In this document: one piece after another, positions 25,305-34,021 of the stretch
How positions within the stretch are numbered: the first letter of the stretch is position 1
How the letters are laid out: every line of letters begins with the position of its first letter
DNA from: Gracilibacillus kekensis
Lineage (GTDB): Bacteria; Bacillota; Bacilli; Bacillales; Amphibacillaceae
NCBI RefSeq assembly: GCF_900143085.1
Contig: NZ_FRCZ01000006.1
Coordinates: forward strand, 77,526-141,525
Direction of reading: 5' to 3'
DNA length: 64,000 bases
Notes under the pieces: model-generated
Database searches by the model: none
What the model was told of the DNA's origin: nothing
Seen by the model: only the letters and a program-made list of their open reading frames with translations
Position numbers and translations under genes: made by a program

Positions 25305-27269
25305 ATGACTATTGAATATCATGTTGCAAAAAATGGCTCTGACAATGGAAAAGGTACAGAAAATGATCCCTTTTTGACAATAAATAAAGCGGCATCTGTT
25401 GCAGTTGCAGGAGATGACGTGATTGTACATGAAGGCGTTTATCGAGAATGGGTGAAGCCTTCATATGGAGGATTAAGTAAATACCGAAGAATTACATATA
25501 GGGCAGCAGATGGGGAAAAGGCTGTCATTAAAGGATCAGAACAGATTAATAATTGGGAAAAAGTTAATGGAACTGTTTGGAAGGCTGTAGTATCCAATGA
25601 TTTATTTGGTGAATATAATCCTTTCAAAGAAGAAGTTTTTGGAGATTGGGTTGTTTACAATCCTGGTAGACATCTTGGTGATGTTTATCTAAATGGAATG
25701 TCTTTTTATGAAGTTGAAACTTTTGAACAATTAAAAGAACCGAAAACTAAATTAGAAGTGTTAGATCATTGGACAAAAACAATCGTTCCTGTTCATAACA
25801 AAGAACAAACGAAATATGTGTGGTTTGCGGAAGTTGATAATGAAAGTACAACGATTTATGCAAATTTTCATGAGACAAACCCTAATGAAGAATTAGTTGA
25901 GATCAATGTTCGAAAAGCCTGCTTTTATCCTGAACAGACGGGAATTGATTATATCACTGTTAAAGGATTTGAAATGGCACAAGCAGCAACACCATGGACA
26001 CCTCCAACAGCTGATCAGCCAGGTTTAATAGGCCCACACTGGAGTAAAGGGTGGATTATTGAAGAAAACGTTATTCATGATGCAAAGTGTAGTGCGATTA
26101 GTATTGGGAAGGAGATTTCCACAGGTCACAATTATCGAAGTATCCGGAAAGATAAGCCTGGCTATCAATATCAGTTAGAATCAGTCTTTTCGGCTATGGA
26201 GATAGGTTGGAGTAAAGAAAGAATTGGCTCCCATATTATTCGAAATAACACTATCTATGATTGTGGTCAAAATGCTGTAGTAGGTCATTTAGGTTGTGTG
26301 TTTAGTGAAATCTATAATAACCATATCTATAATATAGCTTTAAAACGTGAGTTTTTCGGACATGAAATTGGTGGGATCAAGCTTCATGCGGCAATCGATG
26401 TTCAAATAAGAAATAATCGCATTCATGATTGTTCATTAGGAACATGGTTAGATTGGCAGACGCAAGGTACTATCATAAGTGGAAATTTATTTTATAGAAA
26501 CAACCGCGATTTATTTGTTGAAGTAAGTAGTGGTCCTTATATTGTAGATAATAATATTTTAACAGCTGACTATGCATTAGATAATCATGCGCAAGGTGGC
26601 GCATATATAAATAATTTGATTCGTGGCAAAATGATACAACGAAAAATGCTAGATCGTGCAACACCATATCATGTGCCGCATAGCACGAAATTAGCAGGGT
26701 TTGCTCCAGTGTATGGTGGAGATGATCGTTACTATAATAATATATTTATAGGTGACGATTATATCCAAACTACTGGTTTGGAAACATCAATTCCTTCTGA
26801 GATAACTAATGATTATATAGGTACTGTTCATTATAATGGTTATACAACCTCATTAGAAGAATATATCGAAAAGGTAGATCAAGAGGGCGGTGACCATCGC
26901 ACTTTCCATAGTATTGAGCAACCAGTTTATATAAACAAAAATGCCTATTTTAATGGAGCTGAACCCTTTGATCAGGAAAATGAGAATATAGTGAGGGATG
27001 ACTTTAATCCTAATATTAAGATTATTGAGGAAGGTTATGAAGTATTTCTTTCAATAGAACTTCCTGAAGATTTTGAAACATTGTTAGGAGGTATTCAATC
27101 AACTACTACATTAGGAAGAACCCTTATTGTTGATGCAGAATTTGAAAATCCAGATGGAAGTGAATTAATCGTTGATAAAGATATATTAGGAACCGATCGT
27201 GAAGAAATGACTGTGCTAGGTCCTATAAGTAATTTGCGAGCTGGTAAAAATTATATAAAAGTTTGGTAA
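25305..27269 (+). CDS. xylC: GH120 beta-xylosidase
   Basis: A 654-residue protein closely resembling Thermoanaerobacterium saccharolyticum XylC, the founding GH120 beta-xylosidase, from its opening EYHVAKNGSDNGKGT to its closing KNYIKVW. The fold is a right-handed parallel beta-helix with an inserted beta-sandwich. The expected nucleophile is Asp383 (in WLDWQ) and the acid/base is Glu406 (in FVEVSSGP). They are 23 residues apart, as I recall for Asp382 and Glu405 of XylC. There is no signal peptide, so it acts in the cytoplasm, releasing xylose from xylo-oligosaccharides brought in by the importer just upstream. RBS TAGGAGGAAA. Confidence 0.93.
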   Translation: MTIEYHVAKNGSDNGKGTENDPFLTINKAASVAVAGDDVIVHEGVYREWVKPSYGGLSKYRRITYRAADGEKAVIKGSEQINNWEKVNGTVWKAVVSNDLFGEYNPFKEEVFGDWVVYNPGRHLGDVYLNGMSFYEVETFEQLKEPKTKLEVLDHWTKTIVPVHNKEQTKYVWFAEVDNESTTIYANFHETNPNEELVEINVRKACFYPEQTGIDYITVKGFEMAQAATPWTPPTADQPGLIGPHWSKGWIIEENVIHDAKCSAISIGKEISTGHNYRSIRKDKPGYQYQLESVFSAMEIGWSKERIGSHIIRNNTIYDCGQNAVVGHLGCVFSEIYNNHIYNIALKREFFGHEIGGIKLHAAIDVQIRNNRIHDCSLGTWLDWQTQGTIISGNLFYRNNRDLFVEVSSGPYIVDNNILTADYALDNHAQGGAYINNLIRGKMIQRKMLDRATPYHVPHSTKLAGFAPVYGGDDRYYNNIFIGDDYIQTTGLETSIPSEITNDYIGTVHYNGYTTSLEEYIEKVDQEGGDHRTFHSIEQPVYINKNAYFNGAEPFDQENENIVRDDFNPNIKIIEEGYEVFLSIELPEDFETLLGGIQSTTTLGRTLIVDAEFENPDGSELIVDKDILGTDREEMTVLGPISNLRAGKNYIKVW

Positions 27270-27602
27270 TGAAAGCTTAAATCTCATGCTTTAATCCTTT
27301 AATGAAGACAAATCTCTCTTATATCCTGCTGAAAATGTTATAGGAATCGTATGAAACTCTATAACAGACTTCATTTAATGAAAGTACAATCCGAATGATT
27401 ATACGAAATAGAATTCGTGATCATTCGGATTCTTAAAATCAATAAAAATACCTCGGCTGATCCATTTAATTTTACTGTTAGAAAGTGAAATGATTAAACG
27501 AAAAATAAATATTGAAAGTTAATGAACTCTTACCTTATTCGTTTCTTCTGCGATTTTTACTTTCCACAGCTTTTGATCGGAACAAGGTAACATTTTTCTT
27601 TC
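27270..27602. other. Intergenic region with convergent terminator
   Basis: No gene seen. AATCCGAATGAT (27388-27399) pairs perfectly with ATCATTCGGATT (27420-27431), extended by ACGAA/TTCGT inside; it probably ends transcription of the xylosidase and possibly of the convergent hsp20. A smaller inverted repeat (GTTATAG/CTATAAC) lies near 27350. Confidence 0.6.
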
Positions 27603-28034
27603 TCATTCCTCAAATTCGTCAATCTCAATAGCATTCTTTTTCTTCTGCTCCTGGATGAGTCGATGCAAGTGAATCGTCATCATTCCTTGTTTTAATGAGG
27701 CATTGATCCGATCTTGTCTTACTGGGAAAGGAAGGTCAATTTGTCTTGAGAAGTCACCTTGTAAAATCTCTTGTTTTATTAATTTCCCAGATGTTTGAAC
27801 TGGAAAAAGTGACCCCTTCAATTCCAAAACATTAGAATCAACAAACACCTTTACTTGTTTACGATCTTTAATTCCGGGCAAGTTAACATAAACTACTAGT
27901 TCATTATCCAATTCATATATATTAACGGCAGGTATCGGAGGTTTGATAATATGTTCAAAATCATCCCAAAAGTTTCCGCCAAAAAATTGATCTAAATTGT
28001 TTTTCCATTCATGCATATGTTGGAATGGATCCAA
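27603..28034 (-). CDS. Small heat-shock protein, Hsp20 family
   Basis: A 143-residue ATP-independent chaperone. The alpha-crystallin domain spans about residues 35-130: PAVNIYELDNELVVYVNLPGI, then VLELKG and the beta-strand DFSRQIDLPFPV with INASLKQGMMTIHLHR. The start is TTG at 28034 with GGGGAGAG upstream on the minus strand. It is a single-gene unit divergent from the YebE-like gene. The conserved C-terminal IxI-like segment is IEIDEF. No CIRCE or CtsR site was recognised in the short upstream space. Confidence 0.88.
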   Translation of the reverse strand: MDPFQHMHEWKNNLDQFFGGNFWDDFEHIIKPPIPAVNIYELDNELVVYVNLPGIKDRKQVKVFVDSNVLELKGSLFPVQTSGKLIKQEILQGDFSRQIDLPFPVRQDRINASLKQGMMTIHLHRLIQEQKKKNAIEIDEFEE

Positions 28035-28135
28035 AGCTATCTCTCCCCTTTCATGCGTAGCTATGTTAAAATAGGTTCGCTATAATATAGGATATGAACC
28101 TATCAAAAAGGTTGTGCGTAAACGGAGGTGCTATA

Positions 28136-28741
28136 ATGCTTGAAAATGCATTTATAATGGTAGTCATTATTATGACAATAAATATTGTTTATGTATCACT
28201 TTCTACATTAAGAGTGATTTTAACGTTAAAAGGAAGACGCTATATAGCTGGAACAATTGGAACTTTTGAAATCGTCATTTATACATTGGGGCTAGGGCTA
28301 GTATTAGACAATCTTGGTGAAATTCAGAATTTAGTAGCATACGGGCTTGGATATGGTCTAGGGGTGGTAATTGGATCAATGATTGAAGAAAAATTAGCAT
28401 TAGGGTATATTACGGTGAATGTGATTTCTTCAAATCCTGATATTTCTTTCACAAGACAACTGAGAGAAAAAGGCTACGGTGTGACAAGTTGGTATGCATA
28501 CGGAATGGACGGAGATCGATTATCGATGCAAATTTTGTCGCCGAGAAAATATGAACTGCATTTATACGAAACGATCAAAACTATTGATCCAAAAGCCTTT
28601 ATTATTGCCTATGAACCTAAGCAGATTCATGGTGGTTTCTGGGTGAAGCAAGTAAAAAAAGGGAGGATTCGAAAAAGTGTCCAAAAAGCAGAAGAACAGC
28701 AAGAAGCCAAACAAGAAGAAGTTCACAGTCGAGGAGAATGA
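28136..28741 (+). CDS. yebE: YebE-like UPF0316/DUF2179 membrane protein
   Basis: A 201-residue protein with about three membrane helices in the first 100 residues ([46 protein letters not shown]), followed by a cytosolic DUF2179 domain with [16 protein letters not shown] and [16 protein letters not shown]. The ATG at 28136 has ACGGAGGTG upstream. The same gene sits between pbuG and purE in B. subtilis. Its biochemical role is unknown; DUF2179 domains are associated with small-nucleotide or ligand sensing. The last 65 bases overlap the next gene in another frame. Confidence 0.85.
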   Translation: MLENAFIMVVIIMTINIVYVSLSTLRVILTLKGRRYIAGTIGTFEIVIYTLGLGLVLDNLGEIQNLVAYGLGYGLGVVIGSMIEEKLALGYITVNVISSNPDISFTRQLREKGYGVTSWYAYGMDGDRLSMQILSPRKYELHLYETIKTIDPKAFIIAYEPKQIHGGFWVKQVKKGRIRKSVQKAEEQQEAKQEEVHSRGE

Positions 28742-28895
28742 ATCGATTGATGCATGTTTAGAGCGAATCAAACAAGAAGGATATCAGCCAGTGCGACGAG
28801 TTGAAGAACCAATTTTTATAGAAGAAAATGGAGAAAAGGTTCCATATGGAAGTGAAATAATATTTGATGCAAAAACAGCAAAACACGAACATTAA
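28677..28895 (+). CDS. yebG: NETI-motif small protein (YebG-like)
   Basis: A 72-residue protein with a lysine-rich start and the segment [29 protein letters not shown], matching the NETI-motif family found beside yebE in Bacillus. Here the motif reads NESI. Function unknown. The start is GTG at 28677 with GGGAGGA (28661-28667). It overlaps yebE by 65 bases, long for a bacterial overlap, and its stop codon lies inside the hairpin that serves as terminator and PurR operator of the next operon. Confidence 0.85.
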   Translation: MSKKQKNSKKPNKKKFTVEENESIDACLERIKQEGYQPVRRVEEPIFIEENGEKVPYGSEIIFDAKTAKHEH

Positions 28896-28926
28896 AATGA
28901 ACTATTATTTTAATGTTCGATTTTTG
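28880..28926 (+). promoter_or_regulatory. Paired PurR boxes of the pur operon
   Basis: Two inverted CGAAC cores, 34 bases from end to end, sit immediately upstream of the -35 at 28927, as in B. subtilis where PurR represses purE. The first box overlaps the end of the NETI gene. Confidence 0.75.
28886..28924 (+). terminator. Terminator of yebE-yebG coinciding with purE PurR boxes
   Basis: CGAACATTAAAAT (28886-28898) pairs perfectly with ATTTTAATGTTCG (28907-28919), then ATTTTTG. The arms are also inverted PurBox cores (CGAACATT on each strand) with flanking AAAACA and AAAAAT. Confidence 0.8.
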
Positions 28927-28956
28927 TTGACAGGGTTCTAGTGCTCTTGTTATCAT
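28927..28956 (+). promoter_or_regulatory. Sigma-A promoter of the pur operon
   Basis: TTGACA (28927-28932) and TATCAT (28951-28956) with 18-base spacing. Confidence 0.7.
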
Positions 28957-29019
28957 ATGAATGTAGTTAAATAATTTAACAAAAACAAAAAGAAAACCAA
29001 TAATGTACTGTAATTAATT

Positions 29020-29085
29020 CCTCATATAATCTGAGAATATGGCTCAAAAGTTTCTACCCGTCACCGTAAATGATGGACTATGAGG
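29020..29085 (+). ncRNA. Guanine riboswitch aptamer of the pur operon
   Basis: P1 arms CCTCATA (29020-29026) and TATGAGG (29079-29085), core GTTTCTACC and J3/1 GGACTATG. The C marks guanine specificity. A strong terminator follows. Confidence 0.95.
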
Positions 29086-29140
29086 GAAGATGAACGATGA
29101 TTTTTAATGAAAAATCATCAGGATAGTTATGGACCTATAA

Positions 29141-29186
29141 CCTATTCATCTTCTCTCCTGATAGAGAAGATGAATAGGTTTTTTTG
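29141..29186 (+). terminator. Riboswitch-controlled terminator of the pur operon
   Basis: CCTATTCATCTTCTCT (29141-29156) pairs over 16 perfect bases with AGAGAAGATGAATAGG (29163-29178), followed by seven T. Confidence 0.93.
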
Positions 29187-29217
29187 TAAGACAAGAAAGT
29201 ATAAAATTTTCGCGGAT

Positions 29218-29414
29218 GTCTAGCTCCGAACGTCCAGAAACTAGGCGACTTCACGAATCGCCCTACGATAAAGAAGACTTGCCGATTGGTGAAAACAGAG
29301 GCTTAGTTGCACTTATGCCTTCAGGTGAAAGTCATCATCGGCTCGCTTTTCTCAGTGATTCCTTTATCTCAGTTGATTCTGAAGTCGCTACGTTTCTAAG
29401 CGGGCGCTCTACGC
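29218..29414. repeat. Inverted-repeat element in the purE leader
   Basis: The arms 29218-29253 and 29380-29414 are imperfect inverted repeats: the left arm ends CCAGAAACTAGGCGACTTCA and the reverse complement of the right arm ends in AGAAAC-GTA-GCGACTTCA, with TAG and C-rich matches further out. About 130 bases lie between them. It lies between the terminator and purE, carries no credible gene, and resembles the interspersed palindromic elements of Bacillaceae intergenic regions. Confidence 0.5.
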
Positions 29415-29450
29415 TTTTCTTAATATTTCACAAAGAAATGAGGGGTTTCA

Positions 29451-29942
29451 ATGGTGCAGGTCGGTGTTATTATGGGAAGTATTTCAGATTGGGAAACGAT
29501 GAAGCATACTTGTGACATGCTTGAAGAACTAGAAATTAGTTATGAGAAAGAGGTAATCTCCGCACATCGTACACCTGAAGACATGTTCGCTTATGCTGAG
29601 AAAGCTCGTGACAGAGGGTTAAAAGTGATCATCGCGGGTGCTGGAGGCGCAGCGCATTTGCCGGGTATGGTTGCTTCTAAAACTACTTTGCCAGTAATCG
29701 GTGTACCAGTTAAAACAAGCACAATGAGTGGACTTGATTCCCTGTATTCGATTGTGCAAATGCCAGGTGGAGTTCCAGTAGCAACCGTAGCAATTGGTAA
29801 AGCTGGTGCTAAAAATGCTGGTATTCTTGCCACCCAAATAATCGGTACATCTAACGAAAAAGTTGCCAAACGTCTAGAAAACTATCAAGATCAAATGAAA
29901 CAAAAAGTAGCAGAAATGAGGGACCAACTTGCAGACCAATAA
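29451..29942 (+). CDS. purE: N5-carboxyaminoimidazole ribonucleotide mutase
   Basis: Catalyses the second half of AIR carboxylation (N5-CAIR to CAIR) in purine synthesis. The 163-residue class I PurE has the loop GSISDWE, the catalytic SAHRTPE and [11 protein letters not shown], and the late [16 protein letters not shown] follows TGAGGGG. First gene of the pur operon, and its end overlaps purK by 14 bases. The distance from riboswitch terminator to start (about 265 bases) is enlarged by the inverted-repeat element. Confidence 0.97.
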   Translation: MVQVGVIMGSISDWETMKHTCDMLEELEISYEKEVISAHRTPEDMFAYAEKARDRGLKVIIAGAGGAAHLPGMVASKTTLPVIGVPVKTSTMSGLDSLYSIVQMPGGVPVATVAIGKAGAKNAGILATQIIGTSNEKVAKRLENYQDQMKQKVAEMRDQLADQ

Positions 29943-31056
29943 ATTATTATTCGGATCTACCATTGGAATTATTGGCGGTGGACAACTGGGACGAATGATG
30001 ACGACAACTGCCAAACATATGGGATATCGCGTTATTGTTTTAGATCCTACTCCAGATTGCCCTACCGCACAAGTTGCAGATAAGCAAATTGTAGCTGCAT
30101 ATGATGACCTAGAAGCAGTCAAACAATTGACAGAGAAAAGCGATGTCGTGACCTATGAATTTGAAAATGTCGATTTAAAGGCGGCTCAAATTTTAGAAGA
30201 GGCCGGTATTCTTCCTCAGAGTGCTAACTCACTAAAAGTCACCCAAGATCGTGAATTGGAGAAAAAAGCAATGGTTGACAGTAATCAGCCAGTTGCCGAT
30301 TTCGCGATTGTGTCAACAACCGAAGAGTTACAAACCGCAGTTGAACGAATCGGTTATCCTTCTGTAGCCAAAACATGTCGAGGTGGCTACGATGGCAAAG
30401 GTCAAATCAAGCTTTCTAGTCCAAATGATTTGCAAGAGGCTTCTGAAATGCTAGATTCCGTTGATCGCTTAATTATTGAAAAATGGGTACCTTTTGATAA
30501 AGAAATCTCGATTGTGTTCACAAGAACGAAATCAGGAGAGATGACCTATTTCCCTGTTGCCGAGAACAAGCACCGTGATCACATTTTACATGCCACAATT
30601 GCACCTGGCCTTGTGTCGGAACAAATTTCTGAGAAAGCTACACACGCAGCAAAAGCTATTGCCGAAACAATCGATGTTGTTGGAACATTCGCTATTGAAA
30701 TGTTTGTCTGTGGTGAAGAGATTCTCATTAATGAATTAGCACCACGCCCACACAATTCCGGCCATTATACGATCGAAGCATGTAATGTTTCTCAATTTGA
30801 ACAGCATATTCGAGCAATTTGTGGTTTGCCGCTGATCCCAGTTCACGCTCATGGGGGTGCCGTAATGGTCAATTTGCTTGGTAAAGATGTCGAACCCTTT
30901 TTTAATCAATTAGAAGACAATCCTTCTGCACATATTCACATGTACGGCAAAGCCGAAAACAAGCCACTTAGAAAAATGGGACATGTAACATTTATTGGGG
31001 ACAATCCATTAAACATATATAATGAACTAGTAGAAAAAAAGATAATCGAAAACTAG
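29929..31056 (+). CDS. purK: N5-CAIR synthase (AIR carboxylase ATPase subunit)
   Basis: ATP- and bicarbonate-dependent synthesis of N5-CAIR from AIR, an ATP-grasp enzyme. The 375-residue protein shows [13 protein letters not shown], the ATP-grasp segment [11 protein letters not shown], and [14 protein letters not shown]. The TTG start at 29929 follows GAGGGA at 6 bases and overlaps purE, which implies coupled translation. Confidence 0.95.
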   Translation: MQTNKLLFGSTIGIIGGGQLGRMMTTTAKHMGYRVIVLDPTPDCPTAQVADKQIVAAYDDLEAVKQLTEKSDVVTYEFENVDLKAAQILEEAGILPQSANSLKVTQDRELEKKAMVDSNQPVADFAIVSTTEELQTAVERIGYPSVAKTCRGGYDGKGQIKLSSPNDLQEASEMLDSVDRLIIEKWVPFDKEISIVFTRTKSGEMTYFPVAENKHRDHILHATIAPGLVSEQISEKATHAAKAIAETIDVVGTFAIEMFVCGEEILINELAPRPHNSGHYTIEACNVSQFEQHIRAICGLPLIPVHAHGGAVMVNLLGKDVEPFFNQLEDNPSAHIHMYGKAENKPLRKMGHVTFIGDNPLNIYNELVEKKIIEN

Positions 31057-31068
31057 GAGGAAACATTC

Positions 31069-32364
31069 ATGATCGAACGTTATACAAGAGAAGAAATGGG
31101 AAAGATTTGGACAGATGAGAACCGCTTTAATGCGTGGCTTGAGGTGGAAATTTTAGCATGTGAAGCATGGAGTGAGTTAGGTATCATTCCGAAAGTAGAT
31201 GTAAAAGAAATAAGAGCAAATGCCTCATTTAATATTGATCGTATTTTTGAAATTGAACAAGATACACGTCACGATGTAGTGGCATTTACTCGTGCGGTTT
31301 CCGAAACGCTAGGTGATGAAAAGAAATGGGTGCATTACGGCTTAACCTCAACAGATGTAGTCGATACGGCACTCTCCTATATGTTAAAACAAGCCAATCA
31401 AATTATCCGTCGCGATATCGTAAACTTCATTGACATTTTAAAAGAAAAAGCGATCGAACATAAAAACACCGTAATGATGGGACGTACTCATGGTGTACAT
31501 GCAGAACCTACCACATTTGGTCTGAAGCTGGCGCTTTGGTATGAAGAAATGAAACGTAATTTAGAGCGTTTTGATGCAGCGGCCAAAGTGATCGAGACTG
31601 GTAAACTATCAGGCGCAGTAGGTACCTACGCGAATATCGATCCTTTTGTAGAAAAATTTGTTTGTGAAAAATTAGGCTTACAAGCTGCACCAGTTTCGAC
31701 ACAAACACTGCAACGTGACCGTCATGCCCAATATTTATCAGCACTAGCGCTTGTTGCAAGCTCGATTGAAAAATTCGCGACAGAAATTCGCGGACTACAA
31801 AAAACAGAAACACGTGAAGTGGAAGAGTTCTTTGCAAAAGGTCAAAAAGGATCTTCTGCAATGCCACATAAACGTAACCCGATCGGTTCGGAAAATATGA
31901 CAGGTATGGCGCGTGTCATCCGTGGTTACATGATGACAGCGTACGAGAACGTTTCGTTATGGCATGAACGTGATATTTCTCATTCATCTGCAGAACGTGT
32001 TATTTTACCGGATGCGACGATTGCACTTAATTATATGCTGAATCGTTTTGGCAATATCGTGAAAAACTTAACGGTATTTCCTGAGAATATGAAACGTAAT
32101 ATTGATCGTACCTATGGTGTTATTTTCTCTCAACGTGTATTACTTTCCTTAATTGATCAAGGGATGAGTCGTGAAGAGGCATATGATATTGTACAACCAA
32201 ACGCAATGAAAGCATGGGAAACCGCAACACCATTCCGTCAGTTAATCGAACAGGAAGAACGGATTACCAGTACATTATCAAAAGAGCAATTAGATGATTG
32301 CTTTGATTATACCTATCATTTAAAAAATGTCGATCAAATCTTCAAAAAAATCGGCTTAGCCTAA
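31069..32364 (+). CDS. purB: Adenylosuccinate lyase
   Basis: Removes fumarate from SAICAR and from adenylosuccinate. It is 431 residues long, like the B. subtilis enzyme, and belongs to the aspartase/fumarase superfamily; the signature [11 protein letters not shown] is complete. TSTDVVDTA and [13 protein letters not shown] carry the other active-site residues. RBS AGGAGGAAAC before ATG. Third gene of the operon. Confidence 0.97.
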   Translation: MIERYTREEMGKIWTDENRFNAWLEVEILACEAWSELGIIPKVDVKEIRANASFNIDRIFEIEQDTRHDVVAFTRAVSETLGDEKKWVHYGLTSTDVVDTALSYMLKQANQIIRRDIVNFIDILKEKAIEHKNTVMMGRTHGVHAEPTTFGLKLALWYEEMKRNLERFDAAAKVIETGKLSGAVGTYANIDPFVEKFVCEKLGLQAAPVSTQTLQRDRHAQYLSALALVASSIEKFATEIRGLQKTETREVEEFFAKGQKGSSAMPHKRNPIGSENMTGMARVIRGYMMTAYENVSLWHERDISHSSAERVILPDATIALNYMLNRFGNIVKNLTVFPENMKRNIDRTYGVIFSQRVLLSLIDQGMSREEAYDIVQPNAMKAWETATPFRQLIEQEERITSTLSKEQLDDCFDYTYHLKNVDQIFKKIGLA

Positions 32365-32379
32365 GGAGCGTGTAACGAG

Positions 32380-33093
32380 ATGAAGGACAAGTTGTTATAT
32401 GAAGGAAAAGCGAAGCAAGTGTTCACCGTCAAAGATCAGCCAGAATTGTTAGTCCTTTCTTATAAGAATGATGCAACAGCTTTTAATGGAGAAAAAAAAG
32501 CAGAATTCCAAGGTAAAGGCCGTTATAACAATCTGATTTCTGCCAAAGTATTTGAATACTTACATCACCACGGTGTCAGTAGTCATTTTAAAGAAGCCTT
32601 AAATGAAACCGAGCAATTGGTTGAAAAGACAACGATCATTCCATTAGAGGTAGTGGTGCGAAATGTGGCGGCAGGTAGTATTGTTCGCCGCACAGGGATC
32701 GAAGAAAAAACGATTTTTTCACCGCCACTAGTTGAACTTTTTTATAAAAAAGATGAGCTTGGTGATCCACTGATTAACGATGAGCATGCCTTACTTTTAA
32801 CAGATGCTACAGAGGCAGACCTCAAGCAAATTAAAGATATGGCGCGCCAAGTGAACGAACAATTGCAAAGCTTTTTCAAAGAAATCAATTTACAGCTTGT
32901 CGACTTCAAACTCGAATTTGGACGAAATGCACAAGGAGAAATTGTGTTATCAGATGAGGTAAGTCCAGATACATGCAGACTATGGGACATTGCAACAGGC
33001 GAAAAAATGGATAAAGACGTGTTTCGCGAAGATCTAGGAGATTTAGTCACTGTATATGACAATATTTTATCAAGACTGGAGGCAAAACAATGA
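32380..33093 (+). CDS. purC: SAICAR synthase
   Basis: Joins aspartate to CAIR with ATP. The 237-residue protein begins LLYEGKAKQVF, with LEVVVRNVAAGS and the late DEVSPDTCRLWD, all hallmarks of PurC. It overlaps purS by 4 bases (ATGA at 33090), indicating coupled translation. Confidence 0.97.
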   Translation: MKDKLLYEGKAKQVFTVKDQPELLVLSYKNDATAFNGEKKAEFQGKGRYNNLISAKVFEYLHHHGVSSHFKEALNETEQLVEKTTIIPLEVVVRNVAAGSIVRRTGIEEKTIFSPPLVELFYKKDELGDPLINDEHALLLTDATEADLKQIKDMARQVNEQLQSFFKEINLQLVDFKLEFGRNAQGEIVLSDEVSPDTCRLWDIATGEKMDKDVFREDLGDLVTVYDNILSRLEAKQ

Positions 33094-33341
33094 AACTAGT
33101 AAAAGTACACATCACATTAAAAGAGGGTGTTTTAGACCCACAGGGAAAAGCAGTACAGGGATCTTTAAATACATTAGGCTATGACAATGTACAAGAAGTT
33201 CGTGTAGGTAAATATCTTGAATTAACGGTAACTGATGATGCCAATATTGAGAAAGAAATTGAAGATATGTGTAATAAGTTACTTGCTAACCCAGTTATTG
33301 AAAATTACTCCTATACAGTGGAAGAGGGGGTTACACAGTGA
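33090..33341 (+). CDS. purS: FGAM synthase subunit PurS
   Basis: A small bridging subunit of 83 residues for the three-part FGAM synthase of Gram-positive bacteria. It has the typical [19 protein letters not shown] and the C-terminal NPVIENYSY. It overlaps purC by 4 and purQ by 4 bases, so purC, purS and purQ are translationally linked and subunit ratios are set together. Confidence 0.95.
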   Translation: MKLVKVHITLKEGVLDPQGKAVQGSLNTLGYDNVQEVRVGKYLELTVTDDANIEKEIEDMCNKLLANPVIENYSYTVEEGVTQ

Positions 33342-34021
33342 AATTTGCTGTCGTTGTCTTCCCAGGCTCCAATTGTGACCGTGATATGTACTATGCGGCA
33401 AAAGATGCACTAGGAGAAGAAGCAGATTTAGTATGGTATCAGGAAGCAAACCTTGATGGATATGATGCGATTCTAATCCCTGGTGGATTCAGTTATGGTG
33501 ATTATCTTCGTTCTGGTGCGATTGCATCTACTTCTGATATCGTCAAGCAATTACGCACACAAGCAGAGAAAGGTATTCCGATTCTTGGTGTCTGTAATGG
33601 ATTCCAGATTCTATTAGAGTCTGGCTTACTTCCAGGTGCGATGCTACGAAACCAAAATTTAAAATTCATGTGCCATTTTGAAAACTTAGTTGTTGAAAAT
33701 AATGACACTCTTTTTACATCAAAATATCAAAAAGGTGAAGTTGTCTCAATTCCAATTGCCCATCATGATGGAAACTACTATTGTGATGAAGAGACACTTG
33801 CTAAATTAAAAGAAAATAACCAAATTGTATTTTCTTATCAAAATAATCCGAACGGTTCTGTGGCAGATATAGCCGGAATCATCAATGAACAAGGAAATGT
33901 GTTAGGAATGATGCCACACCCAGAACGTGCAGTAGAAGCTATTTTAAATAGTGATGATGGCTTCAAACTATTCCAATCAATGTTAGAAAACTGGAGGGAA
34001 CGTTATGTTGCAGGCGCCTGA
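33338..34021 (+). CDS. purQ: FGAM synthase glutaminase subunit PurQ
   Basis: Class I glutamine amidotransferase of FGAM synthase, 227 residues. Motifs are [26 protein letters not shown], the nucleophile GVCNGFQ and the histidine of [13 protein letters not shown] start at 33338 with GAGGGGG upstream. The end overlaps purL by 17 bases. Confidence 0.96.
   Translation: MKFAVVVFPGSNCDRDMYYAAKDALGEEADLVWYQEANLDGYDAILIPGGFSYGDYLRSGAIASTSDIVKQLRTQAEKGIPILGVCNGFQILLESGLLPGAMLRNQNLKFMCHFENLVVENNDTLFTSKYQKGEVVSIPIAHHDGNYYCDEETLAKLKENNQIVFSYQNNPNGSVADIAGIINEQGNVLGMMPHPERAVEAILNSDDGFKLFQSMLENWRERYVAGA

Noticed and set aside
29216-29515. 99-codon frame before and into purE
   Set aside because: It covers the inverted-repeat element and the start of purE in another frame, without a ribosome-binding site.
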